Assembly: GCA_019925105.1 (NCBI GenBank)
Contig: JAHGAU010000008.1
Location: forward strand, 496,001-560,000
Length of the DNA: 64,000 bases
Direction: 5' to 3'
From: Niebla homalea
Lineage: Eukaryota > Ascomycota > Lecanoromycetes > Lecanorales > Ramalinaceae
In this document: in pieces, positions 48,441 through 59,426 of the stretch
How positions within the stretch are numbered: the first letter of the stretch is position 1
Layout: each line of letters opens with the position of its first letter
Notes under the pieces: model-generated
What the model was told of the DNA's origin: nothing
What the model saw: only the letters and a program-made list of their open reading frames with translations
The model's database searches: none
Made by a program: the position numbers and the translations under genes

Positions 48441-50587
48441 AATATAAATAAAATTATAACGTTATAATAATAAAAGTTATATATATAATTAATAACTATA
48501 TATATAATTAATATTATAGTTACTTAACCCTTATACGTTATCCTTCTATAAGATTACTGGAGTTTAAGCTTTAATTAATGATTTTACTTATTATGGATAT
48601 TATACGTACGGATAAACCGGTATAATAAAGACGATTATCTTTATTATAATATTATAATTAATAAAAGTGGCTCTAATAATAGCCGTAATAATACCGAAAA
48701 TAAAGAAACGTAAACGTTAAATTATAAGCGCTTAACGTATTATTAAGTTAAGGATATTAAGTAAATAAAGTTATTAAGGTAATAAAAGATCGATAAATAT
48801 ATTTATTAAAATTACGTTAACGTTCCGGTAACTTTAATAATATTATCTACTATATTACTTTTAATAATATATAAATTATAAGCGCTTAACGCTTAACGTT
48901 ATTAATTTTAACGCTTAATATTAAATTTTAATAATATTAACGTATAAAAATAAAAAAATAATTTATAATTTTACGTTAACGCGGATTACTTTTTCCTTTT
49001 TTACCTTCTTTTATATATAAGTTAACGGTACTTAAATTAAATATAAAAGTATTATACCGTTTTCCTTTTCCTTTAACTTTTAATTAAAAATACCTCCTTA
49101 ATATTACTTATTAAAAAGGCTCCTTAACTTAATTTTAAGGTATTATTCTTAGAAGTTAAAATTAACCTTTTTAACGGCGCCGTTAAAAAGGATATAATCT
49201 CCTTTCCTTCTTCTTTAAATAGGTTAAAGCCTATATTTTCCTTCTCCTTTTTACTTTTTAGGTTATTAAACATTATAAGCTCGGGGTCTTATTTCCTTAC
49301 CCCGGATATAAGGTCGGGAAATAAGGAATAACTTCCCGACGGAGTCGACTTTTATAAAGGGCCTGGACCCCTTATATTAAGCCGATTTAGTTATTAAACG
49401 TTAACGCCGTTATCTTATTATTATATTATAATTTATTTATTTATTTTTTAAACCGGATAATTTTTTTTTCCGCCGTTTTAACGCGGGCGATAAGTGCCTC
49501 TTTCTTAATTTAAAGGATTAATATTTCCCCCTTAGCTTTTAAAATAATTTAACGGAGTATATACTTTATTTGACCGGCGGTAATTAACGTTTAACCAATA
49601 TTTAACCGGAAAACTTTAAAATCCCAAAGGATTTCACTACGTTTCCGTACGTACCGGACTTACGCCTTAATAGACCGCGTATTGATCGAAGGATATTTAC
49701 GTATTTATTAAATTACCCAGGACTATAATTAGTCCGGAAACTATATATATATTAGAATAACGGCGGTTTAACGGCGTAAAGAAGCTTACGGAAAAATAAC
49801 GGGAAAAATATTACTTACGGCGATACCGTAAGTAAAATAACGGGTTACGTATATAATATAACTTACCCTATAAAAAGCAAGTAAAATAAAGTATTATTAT
49901 ATTTATTATTAATATTATATTTACGTTTACGTTAATAATATATCGGTATAGGTTACGCTGCCTAAAATCGATTAATTTATATATAATATTAATAAATAAA
50001 ATAAACGGATTATCAACGTAAGTAAAACGCTTATATAACGTTAACGTTACTTATTATAATAATAATATAAATAATAAGGGTATATAACTATACGTATATT
50101 AACTTATAGATACTTATATAGACCCTTAATATATTATATTTATAAAAGCGATTAAAATTATTAAAGAGAAAAGAGAAGAAGTTTAAAATAGAATAAAAGC
50201 TTTATTATAATTATATACCGTTTTTACGATAACGTCTATTTTTATTATAACGTAATAAATTAATAATAAAGCTTTAAGCAATTATTAATTAATATTATAA
50301 AAACTCTTTTCTTATTTACCTTTTTTTATTAAGTTTTATAAAGGGGTTTTTAATAAGCTCTATAAGTTACGTTAATTATTTATTAACGTAAAATGCCCTT
50401 ATTATATTATTATCGGATAGATATTATTATACTTATGTATATACTTAAGGATTTTTTTCCTTTTACTTTTTTCTTATTGGGTTTAATAATAAGTTTTTAA
50501 TAAGCCTTATATTTAACTAACTTTATATTAACTTTTTAAATATATCTCTTTATACTTTAAAGATTAATATATAAAAAGGGAGATAAT

Positions 50588-50934
50588 TATTAATAATTAA
50601 CGTTATTTTTACGCTAGCGTTATAGTAATACGTTATACTATTATGTTAAGGTAGGCCGTTAAGCCTTGGTAAAGGGCCTTAATAAAGGGCCTTAATAAAG
50701 GGCCTTAATATACGTTATTTATGAGCCGTAGCTTAATAGGCGTAAAGCGGGGTAGTTATTACCTTTACCTTAAATAAAGGCTATACCTTAATTCTTTCTA
50801 AGTTCCTTAAGAATTAGTCTTATTATTAATCTACTTATTAAAGTGGTACCTAAATATCCAGACCGTAGCGTTACGTCTTCTACACTTACCTTTACTAGTC
50901 CCGCCGGCGTGCCGCCAGCGGAGTCAGTGTAACA
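50588..50934 (+). repeat. G1 3' LTR (347 bp)
   Basis: 13 bp shorter than the 5' LTR because it has one fewer 13 bp unit. The inner left end is mutated (TATTAATAATTAACG for TGTTAGCAGCTAGCG); the outer right end (CCGCCAGCGGAGTCAGTGTA) is intact. Confidence 0.88.
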
Positions 50935-50939
50935 TATAA

Positions 50940-52450
50940 ATAATTTTTAATTAATTTAACGGCGGCTTCCTTAATTTTATAAATAAACTTATCGTTAATT
51001 TATAAATCTTTAATAAATTATTATATTAAAATTAATTTTTTATAAGCGTTTTTAAGTAATTAATATATTTCCTTCCGTAAAATAATAATTTAAATACCCT
51101 TTAATATAAGTAAAAACGTATAATTTATAGCCGTAATCCGCCGGCATTCCGGTAACTTTTTTAATTAAAGAATAAGCTTATTTTATAATATAAATAGAAA
51201 AATGATATTAAAAGGTAAGATTCTTTTATAATTTAAACGTTTTAATAATAAATTAATAGGGTTTATTTTACCTTAACGATAAAATACTTTAAAGTTATAA
51301 TTAATAAGTTTTAAAATTTATTTAATTTAATATAAACTTAAAGCTGGTTACTTTATAAACTTTTAGAAATTATTATAATCCGTTTATATTTAAATAATTT
51401 TAACGTTTCCTTTTAAGTAATAATATTATTATTTAAACGCTATAATAATAATAAAAAGCTTTTAAATATACGTTTTATAATTTTATTTAATGGATTATAT
51501 TTTCTAGGATTAATAAATTATTAAACGTTAATAACCTTCCTTAAATTATTAAAATAGGATATTAATAATGGTAAAATTAAATATATTAATCTTTACCTAT
51601 ACCCCTTTTTCTGGGTTAAAGTGGTAGAATAATGGCGTATTATTAAATATATTGCGTAATTAGCTGAACGCCGCCGTTATGGCGTTATTTTACTTTAATA
51701 ACTTAGCCTTCTTTCCCTTTTTATTACCCTTAAGTAAATTTATTAAAGGTTTAGTTATCCTTAAGTATTCGTAAATAAAATATTTATAGAAGTTAGAAAA
51801 CCTTAAAAAGACCTGGATATCCCAATAAGTCTTTAAGGTAAATTAATCCTTAATTATTTTAATACGTTCTTAATTTATTTATATCCCTTTTATAAAGATT
51901 ATAAATTTTAAAAACTTAACTTAAATAATATTAAATTAATATTTCTTTAAATTAATATAAAGTTGAAATTAACGTAATTAATTAAAAATTTATTTAATTT
52001 AACGTTAATAATCCGCTGGCTTTTTATTAAAGATAAAAATATTATTAAAATAAATTATATAGATTACGTTAATAAGGCTAATAAGGGCTTAATTAATATA
52101 AGCTTAAAAAGTTACCAGGGTATTAATTAACCTGAATAATATAATTAGATATTTAAAATAATTATAACGTATACGGAACGCCGTCTTTTATTTATCGTTT
52201 TACTTAATTTAAAGCCGGTAATAAATATCCTTAAGGTTTAACTTAATAAACCGTAAAGAATTATTTAACCAATTAAAAGTCTTAATAATTAAAAATAATA
52301 AGTATTGATTTTTAACCGTAACCGTATTTAAACCCCGGTAATTTATATAAAGATAAAGGCCGCTATCTTTTTTTAAAATAAAAAGGATAAAAATATTTAT
52401 AAAGGACGTTAAGTAATAAATTTAATTTTAGGTTAAAATATTATTAAAAT
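50940..52450 (-). pseudogene. Y reverse transcriptase-RNase H remnant
   Basis: The minus-strand reading from about 52370 gives LYLYINYRGLNTVTVKN, then LNLKDIYYRL and a YFNNIFIFNKKPADY block (YxDD position changed), which is Ty3/gypsy RT. Weaker RNase H similarity (NYYFTEGN) runs up to the G1 insertion. It continues across G1 into the integrase remnant at 43244. Confidence 0.82.
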
Positions 52451-54330
52451 ACCGCCAAAGCTCCGTTAACTTAGTCCTAAATAGGTTATATAAGGGTTTA
52501 TAAGGTGGCTCCCTTCCATTTAAGTCGATTATATAATTACCTTTTTTTAACTTAGGTAAAATATTAATTATTTTATTAAAAAAAATATTTACGTAATTAT
52601 TTAATTCCTATGGAATAGTTGGATTAATGGATTTTCATATTATAATTATATTTATAGAATTTTAAATAGGGTTTTATAATGTTTTTTTTAAGGACGCCGT
52701 CGTTATATTAATATATATAATGATAAAAATATTATTAATTTTTATTAAAGTTTAATTAAATTCTTAAACGTTATTAATCTATAGGTTATTAAACTTAACC
52801 TTAAAACGTTATTAATTAACCGCCGGATTAAATATAATCTTAAGGGACTTTAATATGGGGAAACTTAAAATTACGTTTAATCCGTTTTAATTTATAATAT
52901 AGAAAAATATTTTATATAACTTTATTTATCCTTAATTATTAATTAAATTATATTATAATTAATAAACTTTATAATAATAAACCTTATTATTATTAAGTAG
53001 TCTAATTTACGGTAAAACTGTAAAAATAAGTTATAAATTTTATTAAATTATAAATTATTATAAAATCAAATTCACTTAAACTTTTATATTAAGTAATATT
53101 ATAAGTAACTATTAATTACCCTTAAGTTTAATTTAATTTTTTATATAAAAAGTAAAGCTAACTTTTATTAATCTTTATTTTAACTCCGGCCCTAAAATAT
53201 CGTTAAAACGTTAACGTTTTTTAACCTAATATACTTTTTATTTATAGTACTTATGGTTATAACCTTAATATTATCTTTTTTTAAATAATTAAGCGAGATA
53301 TAATTTTTTTTATAATAAATATAATATTTAAAATCCTTATACGTTAGATTGGGTTTTAATTTAACTTTACGTTTCTTATTACGTTAATTATTAACCTTAA
53401 CGGAATAAACTGGCTTTACGTTATTATTCTTAAACTTTAATATTTTATTATTAAAAGATTTATTTTTATTAATTAAATAATTAACGTTAATAATAATAAT
53501 TATAATAAAACGTTTTAAATTTCCCTTTTATATAATCGCCGCTATAACGATAATATTATAAGTACTTAAGACGTTTCCGGTAAAAATAATTTTGGATTTT
53601 AAATTTAATAATAACTTTATAAAAAGCGTATACGCCTTAAATTTATCCGGTAAGATAAATAAATCCTTTTTAATTATTTTAAGATAATTATAAAAAGTAA
53701 TAACCTTTTAATTTAACCGTTATTTTATATTTTTAAAACGTTTATAATAAAATAATTAACGGTTTTTTAAATTAATTATTTAATTTATAAGTTTAACTTT
53801 AAACTCTTTAAAGATAAAGGTCTAAATTAAAAGGGGGTCCGGGTTTTAAATAATATAATTAATAAACTATAAGTAATATATAATTTTAATATAATCGTTT
53901 AAAAAGTAATCCGGGCTTAATAGGAAAAACTTTTTTATAATAATAAATTACCGTTAATATTTATTTTCGGACTTACCCGTATACTTAAATAAAATAACCA
54001 GCTTAAAGGATTTATTATACTTAGGGGGTAAAAAAATACTTATAGTCTGTTAAGCGGCAGCGTAATACATTTTTAATAAAAGGTTTTTAATACCCCGGTT
54101 AATATTATTAAGACCGTAAAAAGAAAATAACGCCCGGGAATTTTAATTTTATTCTTTTAACTGGTCGGCTTCCCGTTTTAATTTTAATATTTAGGCTTCG
54201 GCCAAAGTTTTATTATACCGGAGTTATATTTATTTTAAACGGTTTAAGTTAATTTAACGTTTAGCTGGCGTTTTATACGATATAATATTTCCTTTAAGGG
54301 GAGGTTTTTAACTTAATTTTTAAGTTAATC

Positions 54331-54474
54331 TGTTAGGACGGATAACCACTCGGCCACGGGGGCAAAAGTAGCTAACCTGGGCAGGTAATAGCGCTTAGGG
54401 GTAAGCCGCTATTACCATATAAGGGGTGTTAGGCCCTAAGGGCCACCCCTGCGGGGTGCGCATAGGCGCTAACA
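54331..54474 (-). repeat. Z LTR, left copy
   Basis: Identical to 55777-55920. Contains the A-box-like TGGCCGAGTGG on the minus strand. Confidence 0.9.
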
Positions 54475-54599
54475 TTACTTCCCCTCCTATGCACTCGTCC
54501 CCGAGTGCACAGCCTACTAAACCACGCCTCTGGGGGGTTACCCCAGGCTGGAGGCCCCGCAAGGCCCGACTTCGGTATCCAGTGAGAGCCCCTATGGGG

Positions 54600-55400
54600 A
54601 TCACCTACCGGTGGGTGAAGCCGGCCCCCGCAGGGCACCGTACTTCAGGGTGAGTCGACCCCCGCAGGGTATCGCACTCGGTAGGGCTTAGAGGCCCCCG
54701 CAAGGGCATGTCCCGAGGTTGAGCCGGTCCCCCGCAAGGGTACCGCGCTCCAAGGTGAAGTCGGCCCCCGCAGGGCACCGGACTTCAGGTTTCAGTGAGA
54801 GCCCCTGTGGAAATCACCTACCAGGAGTGGTGAGAGCCCCCGTAAGGGGTGACTACTTTGGACTTAGAGGCCCCCGCAAGGGCATGTTCCGGGGTTGAGC
54901 CGGTCCCCCCGCAAAGGTACCGTACTCGAAGGTGAAGTCGGCCCCCGCAGGGCACCGCACTTCAGGGCTCAGAGGCCCCCGCAAGGGCATGTCCCGAGGT
55001 TGAGCCGGTCCCCCCGCAAGGGTACCGCACTCGAAGGTGAAGTCGGCCCCCGCAGGGCACCGGACTTCAGGTTTCAGTGAGAGCCCCTGTGGGGATCACC
55101 TACCAGGAGTGGTGAGAGCCCCCGTAAGGGGTGACCACTTTGGACTCAGAGGCCCCCGTAAGGGCATGTTCCGGGGTTGAGTCGGTCCCCCGCAAGGGTA
55201 CCGTACTCGAAAGGCTCAGAGGCCCCGTAAGGCATGGCCCACTTTTCGGGTTCAGAGGCCCCCGCAAGGGCATAACCCAGCCGGCCCTTTAGGACCAGAT
55301 ACCCAATAGTGGAAGGGCACCCGGACCATTAAAGACCCACAGTTGAGCCGGTCCCCGTAGGGTCCGCACTCGAAAATCCCGTATTTAAGCCGATCCCCGG
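54600..55400. repeat. Array of short GC hairpins in Z
   Basis: At least 18 copies of a small palindrome of the type GCCCCCGCAAGGGC or GCCCCCGCAGGGC, spaced about 30-50 bp apart. A larger unit of 282 bp is repeated (starting at 54781 and 55063, GACTTCAGGTTTCAGTGAGA). Spacers are not unique sequences, so it is not a CRISPR array. Short ORFs through it follow the repeat and are not credible genes. Confidence 0.8.
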
Positions 55401-55685
55401 AGGGTACCTAACCGGTTTACTTAGGGCATTACGTTTTGCGCACGAGCCCCCCTATAGGGTACTCGTTATCCGTAAAGAACTCATTGGCTTAGGCTTACTT
55501 TGGAAGTTTCAGGGTTATTCGCACCCTATTAACTCGCTTTTAGCCCACGTTTCGGTAGTTTTCGGGCGTTCCGGCCCCCGTATCAGTAGTTTTTCGGGCA
55601 TTCCGGCCCTTAAATCCACTAATTTAAGGCCGTTACGGGCCCCACGCTAGGTAATCTTATTCACCCGGTATCCTAAGAAGTGCAG

Positions 55686-55809
55686 AAAAGGCCTGCGTTT
55701 TCCGAGAATCGAACCGCCACCTGCCCCTATGTATTCATTCCGGGGGGTCCACAGCCCCTGAAGTGCGCTATTACAATGTTAGGACGGATAACCACTCGGC
55801 CACGGGGGC
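55686..55809 (-). promoter_or_regulatory. tRNA-like Pol III unit across the Z LTR junction
   Basis: On the minus strand: GCCCCCGTGGCCGAGTGG (A box TGGCCGAGTGG at 55802-55792) lies in the LTR, GGTTCGATTCTC (B box at 55715-55704) lies in the interior, and a T4 stop (55689-55686) follows. The A-to-B gap is 76 bases, long but within the range tolerated by Pol III. The 5' half resembles Ser/Leu tRNAs. The acceptor and T stems do not pair, so it is not a working tRNA. Confidence 0.55.
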
Positions 55810-55920
55810 AAAAGTAGCTAACCTGGGCAGGTAATAGCGCTTAGGGGTAAGCCGCTATTACCATATAAGGGGTGTTAGGCCCTAAGGGCCACCCCTGCGG
55901 GGTGCGCATAGGCGCTAACA
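55777..55920 (-). repeat. Z LTR, right copy
   Basis: Identical to 54331-54474. Confidence 0.9.
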
Positions 55921-56027
55921 TAATCCTTAAAAACCTTTATTATTAATTATTTCCGTAAATCGTTCCGGAGAATAAAAAAATATATTTTACTCCGGGCCTT
56001 TTACCTTAAAAGGAAAAAGAATTAAAA

Positions 56028-56396
56028 TATTAAATAAGTCTGCCGGCTTATAGTTAATAAGGTTAATTAAAAAAAAATTATAGAAAACGTAAAATATAAT
56101 TATAAATTTAATACTTAAATTTAAAAGGTAAATTAATTCTTAAGGAATTATAAATTAATTAAACGTAAGCTTATTTTAAATAACCAATCTTAAGGATAGC
56201 TTAAACCACGGTAATAATGACTTTAACCCTGGTTATAGTTACGTATGCCCGTATATAGAAGGCCTGAACTCCTAAAGCCTTTAGTTCCAAAAGTTACCGC
56301 TTAAACGGCTACGCCACTTGGCCATAGCCCTTAAGTGAGCCGGTGCTTGGTATGCTTGGTAGGCGCTAGGCGCTTGCTGAGCGCTAGGCGCTAACA
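56028..56396 (-). repeat. Y 5' LTR (right)
   Basis: The outer right end (CTTGCTGAGCGCTAGGCGC) is intact and the inner left end is mutated (TATTAAATAAGTCTGCCGG). On the minus strand it carries TGGCCAAGTGG (56324-56314) and GAGTTCAGGCC (56271-56261), A- and B-box-like with 42 bases between them. Confidence 0.85.
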
Positions 56397-56401
56397 CTTA
56401 A

Positions 56402-57840
56402 ATATAACGGTATTAATTGGATTTCTGGATTATAATCCGGGCTTATCCGGGTATTTTTTATAAAAAACTTTTATTAATCCTTAAGTATAAAGGAATTCTT
56501 TTACGTTAACGTAATATTAAGTATTATCCGGAGGTAAATTTATTTATTTAACCTTATATTATAGCCTTTATTTTTAACCGGTACGTTAAGAATTAATAAT
56601 TTCTTTAAACTCTTACTCCTTAATACCTTTTTTATTTATAATAATAAGTTTAAGGGATAAATTAACTTATCCCGGTAATAATAATTTTTTTTAATTAAAA
56701 TATAAATAAAATCGTTTATATAGAAAATAAAATAAACCCGGAAAATATTTAAGACGTTTAATTTATAAAAGGAATAATATTATTTAAAGATAATATAGGG
56801 ATTTAAGCGTTTATAATTTAACTTTTTATTAAGCCGATCGGTTATTAAATATTTAACGTTTATATAAATTTTATTATTTATTTTAAATTTTACGTTTTAA
56901 CGTTAACGGTTAATTTACTTAAACGTATTATTATAAGCTTTATTTAAATTAAAATATATTATATTAAGAATTTCCTATATAATTTTAATAATATTAATAA
57001 TTTTTTTAGTTTAAAATTATTTATAAACGGTAATATATTTAATATTATCGGAACCGAATAATATCCTTAAATAAAAGCCCTTATTAAAATAAAAAAATAT
57101 TATTTTAATTAATCGATTTAAATTATTATTATCCGTAAACTTTATTATCAATAATTATTATATTTAATCGTCTTATAAATAATTTAGGTAAATCCGGAGT
57201 TTTTACTTTACCTTTTAATTTATTCTTTTAATTTAATTATTACTTTTAACGTAATAAAAAATCAAAATCCGGGGGTTAATTTTAAGTTAATATAATAAAG
57301 AACGTTATATTTTATTAATAAATTATAGGCCGTAATTTAAAATAATATTATTTAAAAAGCCGTAATACTTAAATACTTCTTTAATAAAAAGTTAGGTTAT
57401 TTCCTTAACGGAGGTCCCTTCTTTTTTAACGTAATGAAGAATATAGTATCGGCCTTTAAATAATATATAAATTACGATAAAAATAATATTTATACCCTTA
57501 TATTTAAATAGTTTAAGAATAAAGTTAATTAAGAAATTAACTTATTTTCATTCCGGGATTTTTAATTAATAAAGTAATTTTACGTGCTTTTATTATAAAG
57601 CCTTAAATTAAAAATAAATATTATAATTTAAAATATAACGGTCGATATCGTCCTATAAAGTAAATTAAAAGAAGTACCGGGAAATAAGTTTAATCGTACG
57701 ATCCCGGCCGGGGTGATTATTGGTTAATTTATTATAAATATACTTTAAAATCTTTATAATAAATAACGTTAATATTGATAATTTACTTTTATTAATAAGG
57801 ATATCGGATTAAACCTTAATATAAATTAAAGATATACCTT
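56402..57840 (-). pseudogene. Older gypsy remnant W (integrase region)
   Basis: On the minus strand, about 57580-57200 resembles an integrase core (YINLKLTPGF and neighbouring strings). About 56920-56780 resembles the post-core region of gypsy integrases (LNKKLNYKRLNPYIIFK, then a Leu-Asn-Val block). Y is inserted at its left edge through CTTAA, so W is older than Y. No LTR was matched to it. Confidence 0.6.
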
Positions 57841-57856
57841 TAAAATTAAATAGTTC

Positions 57857-58330
57857 TGTCACGAGAAATGCGGTATGCATAAAGTGAGTGGGTGTAATAT
57901 GTATGATGAATAGCTATCTAGCTATAAAGGTAGGAAATATGAGTATACGCGCCAAGCACCGGAATAAGGTAAGTCTGCTCCGTGCCAAGGAATCCTCTTA
58001 TGATCCATACCGTAACAATATACCTATAAAAAAAGAGAAAAAAGCGACGTCCTCGTCGTAGTATATCCATTATAAAATACTATGAATTTTAATAGCCTCG
58101 GTGGTAAAAATAACTAAGAGTAAGCCCCGAGTATATAAATAACGTTATTCATATATATGGTTGTTGAGAAATAGAGGGTGGTGAAATCGCATATTGAAAA
58201 AACAACCGAAAAAGGGTGTAAGCCGAGTAATTATCGTAATTTACCCGGAAAATAATCGTAATTTTTAAGCATTACGATTAAGCTAAATCGCTTAAAAACG
58301 TAATCTCCAAGGTATTCCCGAGTTATGATA
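57857..58330 (+). mobile_element. X-family LTR element fragment X3
   Basis: Starts TGTCACGAGAAATGCGG and shares with X1/X2 the LTR segment from GGGTGTAATATGTATGATG to TATACGCGCCAAGC. After about 350 bases it has the same interior block (AAGCCGAGTAATTATCG). No second LTR is visible, so it is a fragment or a divergent subfamily. Confidence 0.6.
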
Positions 58331-59054
58331 TACTTAGTCCGTAGGCAATTTATAAGTATACCAGCGGTATTCTTACTTATTAATGAGATTATAACCTTCT
58401 TAATAAGTATTATTAAAGTTAACTTTAATATATTTAAGGACGTTATCGTTAAAGATATAAAGGAACGGATTAAAGTTATTATTATTGATAGGTTCAGCCT
58501 AGTATATTAATATATAATTCGCAGTAAGGAGCTTTTATCCAGGGTAAGGGCCTTAATTTAAGTAGCCACCACGGGGTAGATAAAGACGTCGATTACGATT
58601 GAATCGTTTATTGCGATTATAATTATTAACGGCATTTAGTATCGTTTACTATAAATAGGGTATTTTATTATAGGTACGGTATTACTTAAATTATACGATT
58701 TACCGAATTTGCACCTAAGACATAAAGAGATCTATATCTGAACCAGGGAATGGTAAAGTATTCTATAAAGAGGGTTTAAATTTAATAAAAATTAATTATA
58801 AGTTATTCTTTAGATTATAATTGAGTCTTTTAATTAAAGTTATAACTTAACCGATAAACGTAATTATTAATTTTTAATCTGTAACATCTTTACATATATA
58901 CCGTATTTAATTCAGTTAATTAAGGAGTTAATACTCCGGAATTCCGAATTAAGATTTAAGGGTATTATAAAGAAGACTTATTTTATTAAGGAGCTTTATT
59001 TAAGTTATATTATTTATTTTTAAAGTCTATTAATTATAAGCCTTATTTAATCTA
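58331..59054. other. Degraded AT-rich spacer
   Basis: No recognisable coding block. A 61-codon frame at 58325-58510 is hydrophobic and AT-driven and is not credible as a gene. Confidence 0.45.
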
Positions 59055-59426
59055 TGTTAGCAGCTAGCGCCATCTCTGCGCCGGCGCCACAATGGTGCGC
59101 CATACTGCTGCGCCAAGGTAGGCCGTTAGGCCTTGGCAAAGGGCTTTGGCAAAGGGCCTTGGTAAAGGGCCTTGGTAAAGGGCCTTGGCAACGGCCTTAG
59201 TATACGTTATTCATGAGCCGTAGCTTAATAGGCGTAAAGCGGGGTAATTATCACCTTTACCTTAAGTAAAGGCTATACCTTAATTCTTTTTAAGTTCTTT
59301 AAGAATTAATCTTATTATTAATTTACTTATTAAAGTAGTACTTAAGTATCCAGACCGTAACGTTACGTTTTCTATATTTATTTTTATTAATCCCGCCGGC
59401 GTATTATTAACGGAGTTAATTTAATA
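59055..59426 (+). repeat. G2 5' LTR
   Basis: Homologous to 43250-43609 throughout, with the GGCCTTGGTAAAG array at 59128-59195. Confidence 0.87.

Larger units (their letters stand above)
43250..50934 (+). mobile_element. Ty3/gypsy chromovirus G1, full length, nested in Y
   Basis: 7685 bp with LTRs at 43250-43609 and 50588-50934 and the TSD TATAA (43245-43249, 50935-50939). Plus-strand remnants are in order gag (CCHC-like knuckle with Cys replaced by Tyr, about 44670-44710), reverse transcriptase, RNase H, integrase and chromodomain. About 2.1 kb of noncoding sequence precede the 3' LTR. A second copy (G2) aligns at a constant offset of 15817 bases from interior start. Confidence 0.9.
54331..55920 (-). 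mobile_element. Non-autonomous GC-rich LTR element Z (TRIM-like), not RIP-mutated
   Basis: 1590 bp; the 144 bp terminal direct repeats are identical in every base, start TG and end CA, with the TSD TAATC on both sides (54326-54330, 55921-55925). The interior is GC-rich, noncoding, and built from short hairpins and a 282 bp repeat. Read on the minus strand its LTR begins TGTTAGCGCCTA, like that of Y, which suggests Y-type enzymes mobilised it (inference). It lies in mutated DNA of Y yet shows no C-to-T shift, so it arrived after the RIP episode or escaped it. Confidence 0.85.
31408..56396 (-). mobile_element. Ty3/gypsy chromovirus Y, interrupted by four later insertions
   Basis: LTRs of 369 bp at both ends and a matching TSD CTTAA (31403-31407, 56397-56401) bound one 24,989 bp insertion. 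Inside it lie X2, a LINE, G1 and Z, each with its own TSD. Removing them leaves 7725 bp, close to the 7685 bp of G1. Coding remnants run on the minus strand from right to left in normal order: reverse transcriptase (about 52400-51600), RNase H (to 50940), integrase zinc finger and core (43244-42580) and a chromodomain-like stretch (about 42060-41960). All frames are full of TAA/TAG stops. The stretch between RT and the right LTR should be gag but is too decayed to read. Confidence 0.85.

Noticed and set aside
54395..55080. Short GC-rich ORFs inside Z
   Set aside because: They follow the hairpin repeats in several frames, are under 80 codons and span the LTR border.
54600..55400. CRISPR-like array
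   Set aside because: Regular short palindromes are present, but the spacers are themselves repeated, there are no cas genes and the host is a eukaryote.
55686..55809. Functional tRNA-Ser or tRNA-Leu gene
   Set aside because: A and B boxes are present, but the acceptor and T stems do not pair and no convincing anticodon arm forms.
58325..58510. 61-codon ORF
   Set aside because: Isoleucine-rich by composition, no start context, next to an LTR fragment.
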